In this document: in pieces, positions 18,307 through 26,373 of the stretch
Layout of the letters: every line of letters starts with the position of its first letter
Position numbering within the stretch: position 1 is the stretch's first letter
NCBI GenBank assembly: GCA_000431815.1
Contig: FR889234.1
Span: forward strand, 20,349-64,529
DNA: 44,181 nucleotides
Direction of reading: 5' to 3'
From: Butyrivibrio sp. CAG:318
GTDB lineage: Bacteria; Bacillota; Clostridia; Lachnospirales; Lachnospiraceae
The notes under the pieces: generated by a model
Databases searched by the model: none
What the model was told of the DNA's origin: nothing
Seen by the model: only the letters and a program-made list of their open reading frames with translations
Program-made: the position numbers and the translations under genes

Positions 18307-20139
18307 ATGATATGCGATAAATGCGGATTCGAGCATAACAGCAAGTCTGTATGCCCTAAATGCGGTGCGCGTGTTATCTATGTTAACGAAGATTATTTAA
18401 GACGTAAAGAAGAGTGGGAAAAAGCGCAGAAAGCCGGTACGGCAGGTGCGCTCCCACCCGGAATAATGCATTCCACCAGGGAAGAACATGACAGGGAAAA
18501 AGGCCGTGACACGGTTGTGTCCAGGGAATCCTACGGAAGGCAGAATACACAGAAAGGCGGGTCGGAAACGGCGGGCCTTTCTTTTGATGTGGTGAGAAAT
18601 GTAATTTTAAAAGCTGTTGCCGGAGTAATTGTCTTTTTTAAAAAGCATTTTGGCAGGAGAAAACCGGCTGAAGTCATCAGGGAACTGAAATTCGATGATG
18701 GCAAAGAGACACTTGATACGTCAAAACTGGTTGTCAGCCACAAAATATTTAAAGATAAACTCCGACCTGTTTTCATAACTGCGGCGGCGGTTGTTTTTGC
18801 TGCAGTGGCAGCAGTGGTTATTATTAACGTTATCAGGAATATTGACCATAGCAGGGTATTTTATTATGACGGAAAATATGCATACCTTTCCGATGATACG
18901 GATAATGCACTTTGGGGCAGTACGGACGGTGACATGACAATCGCATCGGCCGGAGACAGCGCAGTTATCGGATATGATGCGGACGGAATATATATGTATT
19001 CCTCCGGCAGAAAATATACCGTACAGGCTTCAATCTCTTCTGTGGCAGCATATAATGAACAGCTGACGGGTGTTATATATACAACATCAGACGGCGGTGT
19101 ATTCTATACGGACGGAAAAGATTCCTTAAAAATAGATATAGATGTTGCCCAGGGTTTTACACATGCATGCAAAGTGAGCGACAACGGTAAATATTATGTC
19201 CTTACGACGAGCGACGAAAGCGATGATTTTTCATCTGGTGAGAGTTCTTTTTACATCGGTGACAGTGACGGTAATCTTACACTCATAAGCAGGGACAACA
19301 ACGATAAGGATGTGCTCAGGGTATATGATGACGGAAGCGTGGTATACATAGATATGGAAACAGGAGACTATGGTATCGTAAACAGCAGAAAAATCATGAG
19401 GTACGCGGATGATTCCGTAACACAGATAACTGACGGCTTATCCAAATACAGGACAAGCGGTGATGAAATCTATTACCTTACAACTGATGGAAAGATATGT
19501 ATGACGGAAATGAACCAGAATGGGTCTGTAACGGCATTGGATTTTGAGGTTCAGGATTTGTCTGATAATCTTGCCGGTACGGAGAAAGGAATAATTTACC
19601 GCAAAGATGACGGATATTATTATGCCGGTGCGGACAGTGAACCTATCAGAATTAACAAATGCAAAGATGATGCCGATTGCATCTGGTATGAAGAAAATAT
19701 AATAAACTCCTACATATGTGCCGGAGAATTCTATTCGGCAGGAGGTACATCCGACAAAGCATTGTTTGAAATAAATGATCCGGGCAAGGCGGTATATTCG
19801 GCTGAATCAGGATATATAGCGGCAGTTTCATCGGATGGAAATCTTCATATCGTTAGCGAATCTTCTGACAGGGAAACGGCGGCGGCTGACAGTGTGAGTG
19901 AAATTGCCAATCATAAAGGTGTAATATACACCAAAGATAATATCGCATATCTGCTTCTAAAACCGGACGGCAGACCGAAGAAACTGGCGGATATATCCGG
20001 AGGTGTTGTCAGTGCGTTTTATTCCGGACGCAGGTATTATATCGTTAATGATAAAAATATTCTTTATAATGTTAAGCAAAACGGCAGAGTCAGTGAAAAT
20101 GCCGGATATGTTTCATTTACAGACCTGATGGAAAAATAA
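18307..20139 (+). CDS. Zinc-ribbon / one-TM protein with a propeller-like outer domain
   Basis: A 610-residue protein of unknown function. Residues 3-19 form a zinc ribbon (CDKCG at 3-7 and CPKCG at 16-20). A charged, low-complexity linker follows, then one transmembrane segment at about 155-178 rich in Ala and Val. The remaining 430 residues contain many short repeats of the kind YYDGKYAYL, DDGSVVYID and NGKYYVL with Asp/Gly turns, which suggests an extracellular beta-propeller. The ribbon would face the cytoplasm. It follows glyS by 27 nt with a good GGAGG site. The layout resembles lineage-specific Lachnospiraceae surface proteins, but I do not recognise a named family. Confidence 0.75.
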   Translation: MICDKCGFEHNSKSVCPKCGARVIYVNEDYLRRKEEWEKAQKAGTAGALPPGIMHSTREEHDREKGRDTVVSRESYGRQNTQKGGSETAGLSFDVVRNVILKAVAGVIVFFKKHFGRRKPAEVIRELKFDDGKETLDTSKLVVSHKIFKDKLRPVFITAAAVVFAAVAAVVIINVIRNIDHSRVFYYDGKYAYLSDDTDNALWGSTDGDMTIASAGDSAVIGYDADGIYMYSSGRKYTVQASISSVAAYNEQLTGVIYTTSDGGVFYTDGKDSLKIDIDVAQGFTHACKVSDNGKYYVLTTSDESDDFSSGESSFYIGDSDGNLTLISRDNNDKDVLRVYDDGSVVYIDMETGDYGIVNSRKIMRYADDSVTQITDGLSKYRTSGDEIYYLTTDGKICMTEMNQNGSVTALDFEVQDLSDNLAGTEKGIIYRKDDGYYYAGADSEPIRINKCKDDADCIWYEENIINSYICAGEFYSAGGTSDKALFEINDPGKAVYSAESGYIAAVSSDGNLHIVSESSDRETAAADSVSEIANHKGVIYTKDNIAYLLLKPDGRPKKLADISGGVVSAFYSGRRYYIVNDKNILYNVKQNGRVSENAGYVSFTDLMEK

Positions 20140-20175
20140 CAGGTACAAAACTTAATGAAAACGTACAATCTTTAG

Positions 20176-20203
20176 TTGAAATTTTGGATTGTTATGTTAT
20201 AAT
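20176..20203 (+). promoter_or_regulatory. Promoter for ppdK
   Basis: TTGAAA (20176-20181), 16 nt and TATAAT (20198-20203). It gives a leader of about 140 nt before ppdK. Confidence 0.65.
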
Positions 20204-20207
20204 AACG

Positions 20208-20330
20208 AGTGGGCGAGGTATTTTTGCGCCCTAAATGCTTAATGCCGTGCGGTACGTGGGTTTTTGTAAGGGACATTTCCTGTTTTTTACAAAAGCCTAT
20301 GATGTTGCATGGCTATAACTAAGCAATAAT
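20208..20330 (+). ncRNA. Structured 5' leader of ppdK (candidate cis-regulatory RNA)
   Basis: At least three hairpins can be drawn. The first is GGGCG (20211-20215) with CGCCC (20227-20231). The second is TTTTGTAA (20262-20269) with TTACAAAA (20287-20294), enclosing a smaller AGGGA/TTCCT stem. The third is AGCC-ATG (20294-20301) with CAT-GGCT (20308-20314). No U-tract follows, so this is not a plain terminator. It matches no riboswitch class that I recognise. Function is unproven. Confidence 0.35.
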
Positions 20331-20350
20331 ATTATTAGGAGGAATTACAA

Positions 20351-22987
20351 ATGGCAAACAAATGGGTTTACATGTTCAGCGAAGGCGATATGAGCATGCG
20401 TAATCTTCTTGGTGGTAAGGGTGCCAACCTTGCTGAGATGTCAAGCATCGGACTTCCGGTACCACAGGGATTCACAATCACAACAGAAGCTTGTACACAG
20501 TACTATGAGGACGGTCGTAAGATCAACGACGAAATCATGGCACAGGCTATGGAAGGTGTTAAGAAGATGGAGGAGATCAACGGCAAGAAGTTCGGCGATC
20601 TTAAGAATCCTCTCTTAGTTTCTGTTCGTTCAGGTGCCAGAGCTTCTATGCCTGGTATGATGGACACAATCCTTAACCTTGGTTTGAACGATGAAGTTGT
20701 TGCAGCAATGATAGCTGGTAACCCAGATCCGAAATTCGAGCGTTTCGTATACGATTCTTACAGACGTTTCATCCAGATGTTCTCTGATGTCGTAATGGAA
20801 GTTGGTAAGAAATATTTTGAACAGTTAATCGATAAGATGAAAGAGGACAGAGGAGTTAAGTTCGACGTTGAACTTACAGCTGCTGACCTTAAGGAATTAG
20901 CTGAGCAGTTTAAGGCTGAGTACAAGAATCAGTTAGGAACAGATTTCCCTTCAGATCCTGTAGAGCAGTTAAAGCTTGCTATCGAGGCTGTATTCCGTTC
21001 ATGGGACAACCCACGTGCTAACGTATATCGTCGTGACAATGATATCCCTTATTCATGGGGTACTGCAGTTAACGTAATGCCTATGGTATTCGGTAACCTT
21101 AATGATGAGTCAGGTACAGGTGTTGCATTTACCCGTGACCCTGCTACAGGCGAGAAGAAGCTCATGGGCGAGTTCCTTATCAATGCACAGGGCGAGGACG
21201 TTGTTGCCGGTGTTCGTACACCTATGCCGATCGCTCAGATGGAGCAGGAGTTCCCAGAAGCATACACTGAGTTCATCAAAGTATGTGAGACTCTTGAGAA
21301 CCATTATCATGACATGCAGGATATGGAGTTCACAGTAGAGAACAAGAAGCTTTACATGCTCCAGTGCCGTAACGGTAAGAGAACAGCTCCTGCTGCTCTT
21401 AAGATTGCATGTGACCTTGTTGATGAAGGACACAAGACAGAGGAAGAAGCAGTTGCTATGATCGATCCTCGTAACCTTGATACACTTCTCCACCCACAGT
21501 TCGATGCTGCTGCACTTAAGGCTGCAACACCAATCGGTAAAGGACTTGGTGCTTCTCCTGGAGCTGCTTGCGGTAAAGTTGTATTCACAGCTGAGGATGC
21601 TGAGAAATGGGCTGAAAGAGGAGAGAAAGTTGTTCTTGTACGTCTTGAGACATCACCTGAAGATATCACAGGTATGAAGGTATCACAGGGTATCCTTACA
21701 GTTCGTGGTGGTATGACATCACACGCTGCCGTTGTTGCACGTGGTATGGGTACATGCTGTGTATCAGGATGCGGTGACATCGCTATGGACGAAGAGAATA
21801 AGAAGTTCACATTAGCTGGACAGACATTCACAGAAGGTTCAGAGATCTCTATCGATGGTACTACAGGTAACATCTATGCAGGTCTTATCCCAACAGTTGA
21901 TGCTACAATCGCCGGCGAGTTCGGACGTGTTATGGCATGGGCTGATAAATACAGAAAGCTCAAAGTAAGAACAAATGCAGATACTCCTGCAGATGCTAAG
22001 AAGGCTCGTGAGCTCGGTGCCGAAGGTATCGGACTTTGCCGTACAGAGCATATGTTCTTCGAGGAAGACAGAATCGCTGCATTCAGAGAGATGATCTGTT
22101 CTGATACAGTAGAAGAGAGAGAAGCTGCTCTTAATAAGATTCTTCCATATCAGCAGGGAGATTTCAAGGCTCTCTATGAGGCACTTGAAGGAAATCCTGT
22201 TACAATCAGATTCCTTGATCCACCTCTTCATGAGTTCGTACCTACCGAAGAAGCTGACATTGAGAAGCTTGCTAAGGCTCAGGGTAAGACAGTTGAGCAG
22301 ATTAAGACAATCATCGCTTCACTTCACGAGTTCAACCCTATGATGGGTCACAGAGGATGCCGTCTTGCAGTTACTTATCCGGAAATCGCTAAGATGCAGA
22401 CAAAGGCAGTTATCCGTGCAGCAATCGAAGTTCAGAAAGAGCATCCGGATTGGAATGTTAAGCCTGAAATCATGATTCCGCTTGTATGTGAAGTTAAAGA
22501 GCTTAAGTTCGTTAAGAAGGTTGTTGTTGAGACAGCAGATGCTGAAATCGCAGCAGCAGGCGTTAAGCTTGAGTATGAAGTTGGTACAATGATCGAGATC
22601 CCTAGAGCTGCTCTTACAGCTGACGAGATCGCTACAGAGGCTGATTTCTTCTGCTTCGGTACTAACGACCTTACACAGATGACATTTGGTTTCTCACGTG
22701 ATGATGCAGGTAAGTTCCTCGGTGCTTACTATGACAACAAGATCTTCGAGAACGATCCGTTCGCTAAGCTTGACCAGACAGGTGTTGGTAAGCTTATGGA
22801 AACAGCTATCAAGCTTGGTAAGCCGGTTAATCCTAAGCTCCATGTTGGTATCTGCGGTGAGCACGGTGGAGATCCTTCATCAGTTGAGTTCTGCCACAAG
22901 ATTGGTCTTGACTATGTGTCATGTTCACCATTCCGTGTGCCTATTGCAAGACTTGCAGCAGCACAGGCAGCTATTGCTAATAAATAA
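20351..22987 (+). CDS. ppdK: Pyruvate, phosphate dikinase
   Basis: An 878-residue enzyme that interconverts pyruvate + ATP + Pi and PEP + AMP + PPi; in anaerobic clostridia it often runs toward pyruvate as a PPi-using glycolytic step. The ATP-grasp domain occupies about residues 1-340. The central phosphohistidine domain carries TSHAAVVARGMG with the catalytic His near 457. The C-terminal PEP/pyruvate barrel includes GICGEHGGDP with the catalytic Cys near 834. Codon choice is sharply biased (AAG, CGT, GGT, GCT) compared with its neighbours, which suggests very high expression. AGGAGG lies 8 nt before the ATG. It is monocistronic: own promoter, long leader, terminator. Confidence 0.97.
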   Translation: MANKWVYMFSEGDMSMRNLLGGKGANLAEMSSIGLPVPQGFTITTEACTQYYEDGRKINDEIMAQAMEGVKKMEEINGKKFGDLKNPLLVSVRSGARASMPGMMDTILNLGLNDEVVAAMIAGNPDPKFERFVYDSYRRFIQMFSDVVMEVGKKYFEQLIDKMKEDRGVKFDVELTAADLKELAEQFKAEYKNQLGTDFPSDPVEQLKLAIEAVFRSWDNPRANVYRRDNDIPYSWGTAVNVMPMVFGNLNDESGTGVAFTRDPATGEKKLMGEFLINAQGEDVVAGVRTPMPIAQMEQEFPEAYTEFIKVCETLENHYHDMQDMEFTVENKKLYMLQCRNGKRTAPAALKIACDLVDEGHKTEEEAVAMIDPRNLDTLLHPQFDAAALKAATPIGKGLGASPGAACGKVVFTAEDAEKWAERGEKVVLVRLETSPEDITGMKVSQGILTVRGGMTSHAAVVARGMGTCCVSGCGDIAMDEENKKFTLAGQTFTEGSEISIDGTTGNIYAGLIPTVDATIAGEFGRVMAWADKYRKLKVRTNADTPADAKKARELGAEGIGLCRTEHMFFEEDRIAAFREMICSDTVEEREAALNKILPYQQGDFKALYEALEGNPVTIRFLDPPLHEFVPTEEADIEKLAKAQGKTVEQIKTIIASLHEFNPMMGHRGCRLAVTYPEIAKMQTKAVIRAAIEVQKEHPDWNVKPEIMIPLVCEVKELKFVKKVVVETADAEIAAAGVKLEYEVGTMIEIPRAALTADEIATEADFFCFGTNDLTQMTFGFSRDDAGKFLGAYYDNKIFENDPFAKLDQTGVGKLMETAIKLGKPVNPKLHVGICGEHGGDPSSVEFCHKIGLDYVSCSPFRVPIARLAAAQAAIANK

Positions 22988-23002
22988 TAGAAATTCTATT
23001 GG

Positions 23003-23035
23003 TCAGCCCCACAGAAATGTGGGGCTGATTTTATT
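23003..23035 (+). terminator. Intrinsic terminator after ppdK
   Basis: An 11-bp perfect stem (23003-23013 with 23018-23028), a GAAA loop, then TTTTATTT. Confidence 0.9.
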
Positions 23036-23250
23036 TGTGGAAAATGCATTTTTTCACCATTGGCATATTAGGGATATGATTGGATGAGCATGGCAGTCGG
23101 CGAGCTGAGTGCAGTAGGTGCGCCATACAGAGAACCGGCAGCGCAGTTAAAACGATATTTGTCGATGACTTCATACATTTAATATTTACAGATGAGAATA
23201 AAATTGGTGCAATTAACTCGGAATAAACCGAGTCGAAAGGAACCGAGTAA
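23029..23250. other. Gene-poor stretch with a possible coding remnant and alternative hairpins
   Basis: No intact gene. A short frame ending at the TAA at 23222-23224 (reads TIFVDDFIHLIFTDENKIG) looks protein-like and may be a leftover C-terminus. ACTCGG (23216-23221) can pair with CCGAGT at 23228-23233 or with a second CCGAGT at 23243-23248, which lies next to the ATG at 23251. Confidence 0.3.
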
Positions 23251-23551
23251 ATGAAATTTATTGGACGTAAAGAAGAATTGAATAAACTGGATAAGGCCAT
23301 ATATGCGGATGAATTATGAATGTAAGCAGGTTGCACATGAGAGCAATGTTGAAGGCTTAAGCATTATTCTGTCTGAAACCATGGATCTTCCGAAACTTGG
23401 ATTTTCAGATATAGAGTCACTGTTGGATTATATTTTTGAACTCTCTTCCAAGGAAAAGCTGGTTTTGGTATTGGATGAATATCCGTATTTAAGGGAATCT
23501 GTTAAATGGGAGGAGCACGGACCAGGCATTTGGATTTGGAAACGGCGGTAA
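23251..23551 (+). pseudogene. Decayed AAA-type ATPase (archaeal ATPase / DUF234-like) fragment
   Basis: The ATG at 23251, with an AAAGGA site, starts MKFIGRKEELNKLDK, the typical N-terminus of a single-domain AAA ATPase family common in clostridia. The frame stops at 23317. A +1-shifted frame resumes at about 23312 with YECKQVAHESNVEGL and reaches the Walker B-like LVLVLDEYPYL, then loses similarity and stops at 23551. The Walker A segment expected between these parts is missing. A repeated hexamer ATGAAT (23309-23314 and 23316-23321) marks the junction, consistent with a small deletion. The whole C-terminal half is also gone. The gene is therefore broken; the family call rests on recalled motifs. 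Confidence 0.65.
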
Positions 23552-23596
23552 GATTTATTATCGCCGAACCAAATCAATAAACAGGCAAAATGTACA

Positions 23597-23625
23597 TTGA
23601 CGTCCGCCGGCTGCTTAAGTATAAT
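23597..23625 (+). promoter_or_regulatory. Promoter for the nuclease-like gene
   Basis: TTGACG (23597-23602), 17 nt and a perfect TATAAT (23620-23625). The leader to the start at 23745 is about 110 nt and contains a weak CAGAA/TTCTG hairpin followed by five Ts (23639-23661). Confidence 0.65.
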
Positions 23626-23744
23626 TAATCCATAACTCAGAAATCTTTAATTCTGTTTTTCAAATCCAACTGCTTGGGGTTGGTCGTGATAATCTTTTTA
23701 AATCCACGGAAAGCTTGGTAATATATTATACGGAGGAACTGCCT

Positions 23745-24539
23745 ATGACAGAAAATGAACTGAATGATATGCTTAAATCGGAAACGAAGAAACTAAAGGA
23801 AATTAATGCTTTTATAAAAAGAAGCCCTGGAGGGAATCTTAAAATCTATATCAAAAACGGACAAAAATATTATAGTTTATCGGATGGTCAGCATGAGACA
23901 TACTTATCAAAGAAGAAATCTGATTTTATGTATTTAATAGCACAGCGCAATTATTACGAGAAAGTAAAGAAAATCCGGGAAAATAACATAAAGGAACTGA
24001 CAAGGTTTAATGAGCGATATGTTCCTCAGGCTGAGCAGGTGGTTTATGCGGGACTTTCGGGAGATCGAAGGGAATTGGTAAAGCCGTATGATCCGGATAC
24101 TTTGAAGATGATTGAAGGAATAGAGAGTGATAAGTTCGATACAGCGCCGTATTCAGAGGGATGTCGTTATGAGACGGATAAAGGAGAAAAAGTCCGCTCA
24201 AAATCGGAAGTAATCATAGCTAATTTATTAAACGGGTATAGCGATGTTCTCAGATATCAATATGAGAAACCTTTGTATCTCGAAAACGATGGGACGGAAG
24301 TAATGGTGCATCCTGATTTTACGGTATATAACCTGATTACTGGTAAGATTATATATTGGGAGCATGCAGGAATGATTGATGATACAGAATATGCATCTGA
24401 TTTCGTCAGAAAATACAACCTGTATCTTGCGAATGGGTTTATACCTTGTGATAATCTTATGATAACATTTGAATGTCAGGAGAAACCGTTGGATATTGGG
24501 AATGTGAAGAGAATAATAAATAAAATTGCAGAGGGGTAG
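23745..24539 (+). CDS. PD-(D/E)XK nuclease-like protein of unknown role
   Basis: A 264-residue soluble protein. The N-terminal half (about 1-110) is highly charged and helical, possibly coiled. The C-terminal half has the ordered pattern of a restriction-nuclease fold: an acidic helix (RSKSEVIIANLL, near 154-165), a beta strand with Asp (VHPDFTVYN, near 190-198) and a third motif read as YWEHAGM (near 206-212), where the usual ExK is replaced by WEH. The start at 23745 follows GGAGG by 8 nt; an ATG at 23715 is possible but lacks a site. It has its own promoter and sits beside a broken ATPase gene in a gene-poor island. A defence or mobile-element role is only inference. Confidence 0.55.
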   Translation: MTENELNDMLKSETKKLKEINAFIKRSPGGNLKIYIKNGQKYYSLSDGQHETYLSKKKSDFMYLIAQRNYYEKVKKIRENNIKELTRFNERYVPQAEQVVYAGLSGDRRELVKPYDPDTLKMIEGIESDKFDTAPYSEGCRYETDKGEKVRSKSEVIIANLLNGYSDVLRYQYEKPLYLENDGTEVMVHPDFTVYNLITGKIIYWEHAGMIDDTEYASDFVRKYNLYLANGFIPCDNLMITFECQEKPLDIGNVKRIINKIAEG

Positions 24540-24980
24540 GTTTGTAAAAGAATACCCGCGGTCGGGTCAGGACAAAATCGGAATAATCTGGCCGCGGGAT
24601 TGCCTCGGATGATTATTATTGTAATGAAATGAGCCAAATCAAGAAAATCGGATGCTAAATAACATAATAATATCACTAAATTCAGCATTATAGCTAAAAA
24701 AGTGATAACTCTCAATAAATTACGAGGCTTGAAAATCACCAAAATCACACTTTATTCTCCAAAGTCACCAATTTGGTGTGAAAATTGGCATTTATGGTGG
24801 AATGACGAACATGACATAATGTAGTAAATTATACGTAGAGTATCACTGAACACTATAAATGTTATAGAAAAGTGAGAAAAAGGCTATTTGTGATGCGGGT
24901 GAGAAGAAAAATAATCTCACCAAATACCAAAATAAACACAAAAAAGTGATAAAGTTTAATATACTACATTCGATTCCGCC
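24540..24980. other. Non-coding AT-rich stretch with several palindromes
   Basis: No credible gene on either strand. Inverted repeats seen: CCCGCGG (24555-24561) with CCGCGGG (24592-24598); CACCAA-T-TTGGTG (24766-24778); GGTGAGA (24898-24904) with TCTCACC (24915-24921). The words AAAAAGTGATAA and TCACCAAA recur. Purpose unknown. Confidence 0.5.
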
Positions 24981-25125
24981 CAATCAGGCTACCCCGCGGG
25001 GGAATATTTCCGCTGCCGCAGTAGCATAGCCGCGTGAAGCCAAATCAGGCTTCCCCGCGGGGAAAAATTACCGCTGCCGCAGTAGCATAGCCGCGTGAAG
25101 TCCAATCAGGCTTCCCCGCGGGAAT
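24981..25125. repeat. 61-bp tandem repeat, about 2.4 copies, built on CCGCGG palindromes
   Basis: Three copies start at about 24982, 25043 and 25104, exactly 61 bp apart; the third is partial. Each begins AATCAGGCT and contains CCCCGCGGG; in the second copy this is a perfect 14-bp palindrome (25051-25064). Copies 1 and 2 share an identical GC-rich 30-bp block (25010-25039 and 25071-25100). The GC content contrasts with the AT-rich surroundings. Confidence 0.85.
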
Positions 25126-25137
25126 TATAAATACCTA

Positions 25138-25166
25138 TTGTTTGTCCTCGGGCACTGTGCTATAAT
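25138..25166 (+). promoter_or_regulatory. Promoter for the GGDEF gene
   Basis: TTGTTT (25138-25143), 17 nt and TATAAT (25161-25166) with an extended TG at 25158-25159. It starts just after the tandem repeat and precedes the GGDEF gene by about 85 nt. Confidence 0.6.
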
Positions 25167-25251
25167 GCTTATGTTTTGAGTATAATTACGGCGGATAATA
25201 TAATTCATCAGCTGACGAATTTTACTGCTGCCTGAAAGAAGGAAAAGGAAA

Positions 25252-26373
25252 ATGACTGCCTTTAAGGAGCAATATAGTAAAGAAATACAGAATCAGGAAA
25301 TCAAGTCAAATAAAAGAACGCTGAAAGGATTTATGTGGCTTTTCGGACTGCTTTTTATGATATGGCTGTTTACGATGGAAGGATTATTTGTGGTTGACGC
25401 ACATATAATGACAATGGCGTTTATAATAACTGCGGCAGTATGTGTTCCTGTTGCAATTATAGGAATCAGGAATAAACTTGGAGCGGGATGGATTAAATAC
25501 TACTTCCTGATATCTATATGTGCGGTGTCAGGAATCGTGGCAGCACTGTTGTCATTCCACGCGACGTTTGTATATGTGCTTCCACTATTGTTTGCCATCC
25601 AGTACAAGAATAAGAAAATTCTATGGTTTACCTATATACTTGACATAGTTGTGATGGCTTTCAGTATGCTGTTCGGATTCTATTACGGACTGTGTGACCT
25701 CAATGTCATACTTGCAAGCAATCATACAAGGGAATGGTATATTGAAAACAGCATGAACGGGTATCTTACCATGCAGATGTATGAGAATCCGGTAGCTAAT
25801 ATACTTATATACGGAGAAGTGCCGAGAGCAGGAATACTCCTGGTATTCACGGTAATGTTAAAATATACGATAATGAGCTGCCATGATGACGAAGTAAGAA
25901 TAGCGGAACTTACATATCGCATGGATACTGACGGACTCACGGGGATAGCGAGCAAAGATAAGTTTGACGACCTTGCACAGAAATATTACCCATATGTAAA
26001 ACATGTTTCAGTTATATTCTGGGACATTGATAATCTGAAAAATATTAATGATGAGTATGGACATGATGCCGGAAACAAGGCTGTACAGGTACTGGCGGCC
26101 ATCATGTTCGGAAAGACAACCGAAAGAATTAAAGCCTTCAGGTACGGGAGCGATGAATTTATCATGATAGTGGAGAACCCGGACGCGACGGAGACACAGA
26201 CTATAATCGAGACAGTCCGTAAGGACCTTGCCGGGGAAAATCTGGGCTTTGATATATCTGCGACAGTGGGATGTGCGACCGGCAAAGGTAATGAAATCAA
26301 TAAGCTTGTAAAGATGGCTGACGCACTTATGTACAATAATAAAATACAGAATAAAGGAGATAGCAATGCCTGA
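25252..26373 (+). CDS. Membrane GGDEF protein with altered signature residues
   Basis: A 373-residue protein. About six hydrophobic segments lie within residues 28-205, then a GGDEF domain from about 222 to 370. The metal/phosphate strand is FWDIDNLKNINDEYGHDAG. Two deviations stand out: the signature is RYGSDEF (297-303), with Ser in place of the second Gly, and the base-contacting position that is Asp in canonical cyclases (GHxxGD) is Asn275. It may make c-di-GMP, make another dinucleotide, or be a receptor-like degenerate domain. No RxxD inhibitory motif is visible five residues upstream. The gene overlaps tcdA by 8 nt, so the two are cotranscribed. A likely membrane-sensed signal is inference. 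Confidence 0.85.
   Translation: MTAFKEQYSKEIQNQEIKSNKRTLKGFMWLFGLLFMIWLFTMEGLFVVDAHIMTMAFIITAAVCVPVAIIGIRNKLGAGWIKYYFLISICAVSGIVAALLSFHATFVYVLPLLFAIQYKNKKILWFTYILDIVVMAFSMLFGFYYGLCDLNVILASNHTREWYIENSMNGYLTMQMYENPVANILIYGEVPRAGILLVFTVMLKYTIMSCHDDEVRIAELTYRMDTDGLTGIASKDKFDDLAQKYYPYVKHVSVIFWDIDNLKNINDEYGHDAGNKAVQVLAAIMFGKTTERIKAFRYGSDEFIMIVENPDATETQTIIETVRKDLAGENLGFDISATVGCATGKGNEINKLVKMADALMYNNKIQNKGDSNA

Noticed and set aside
23031..23336. Minus-strand 101-codon ORF after ppdK
   Set aside because: It spans the start of the ATPase relic on the other strand, lacks a binding site and looks like antisense translation.
24476..24748. A 90-codon minus-strand ORF with hydrophobic segments
   Set aside because: It overlaps the end of the nuclease-like gene, runs through the palindromic spacer, lacks a binding site, and its hydrophobicity is explained by AT-rich antisense sequence.
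24981..25125. Possible CRISPR array because of regular repeats
   Set aside because: The repeated unit is conserved across nearly its whole 61 bp, with no unique spacers, only about 2.4 copies and no cas genes nearby.
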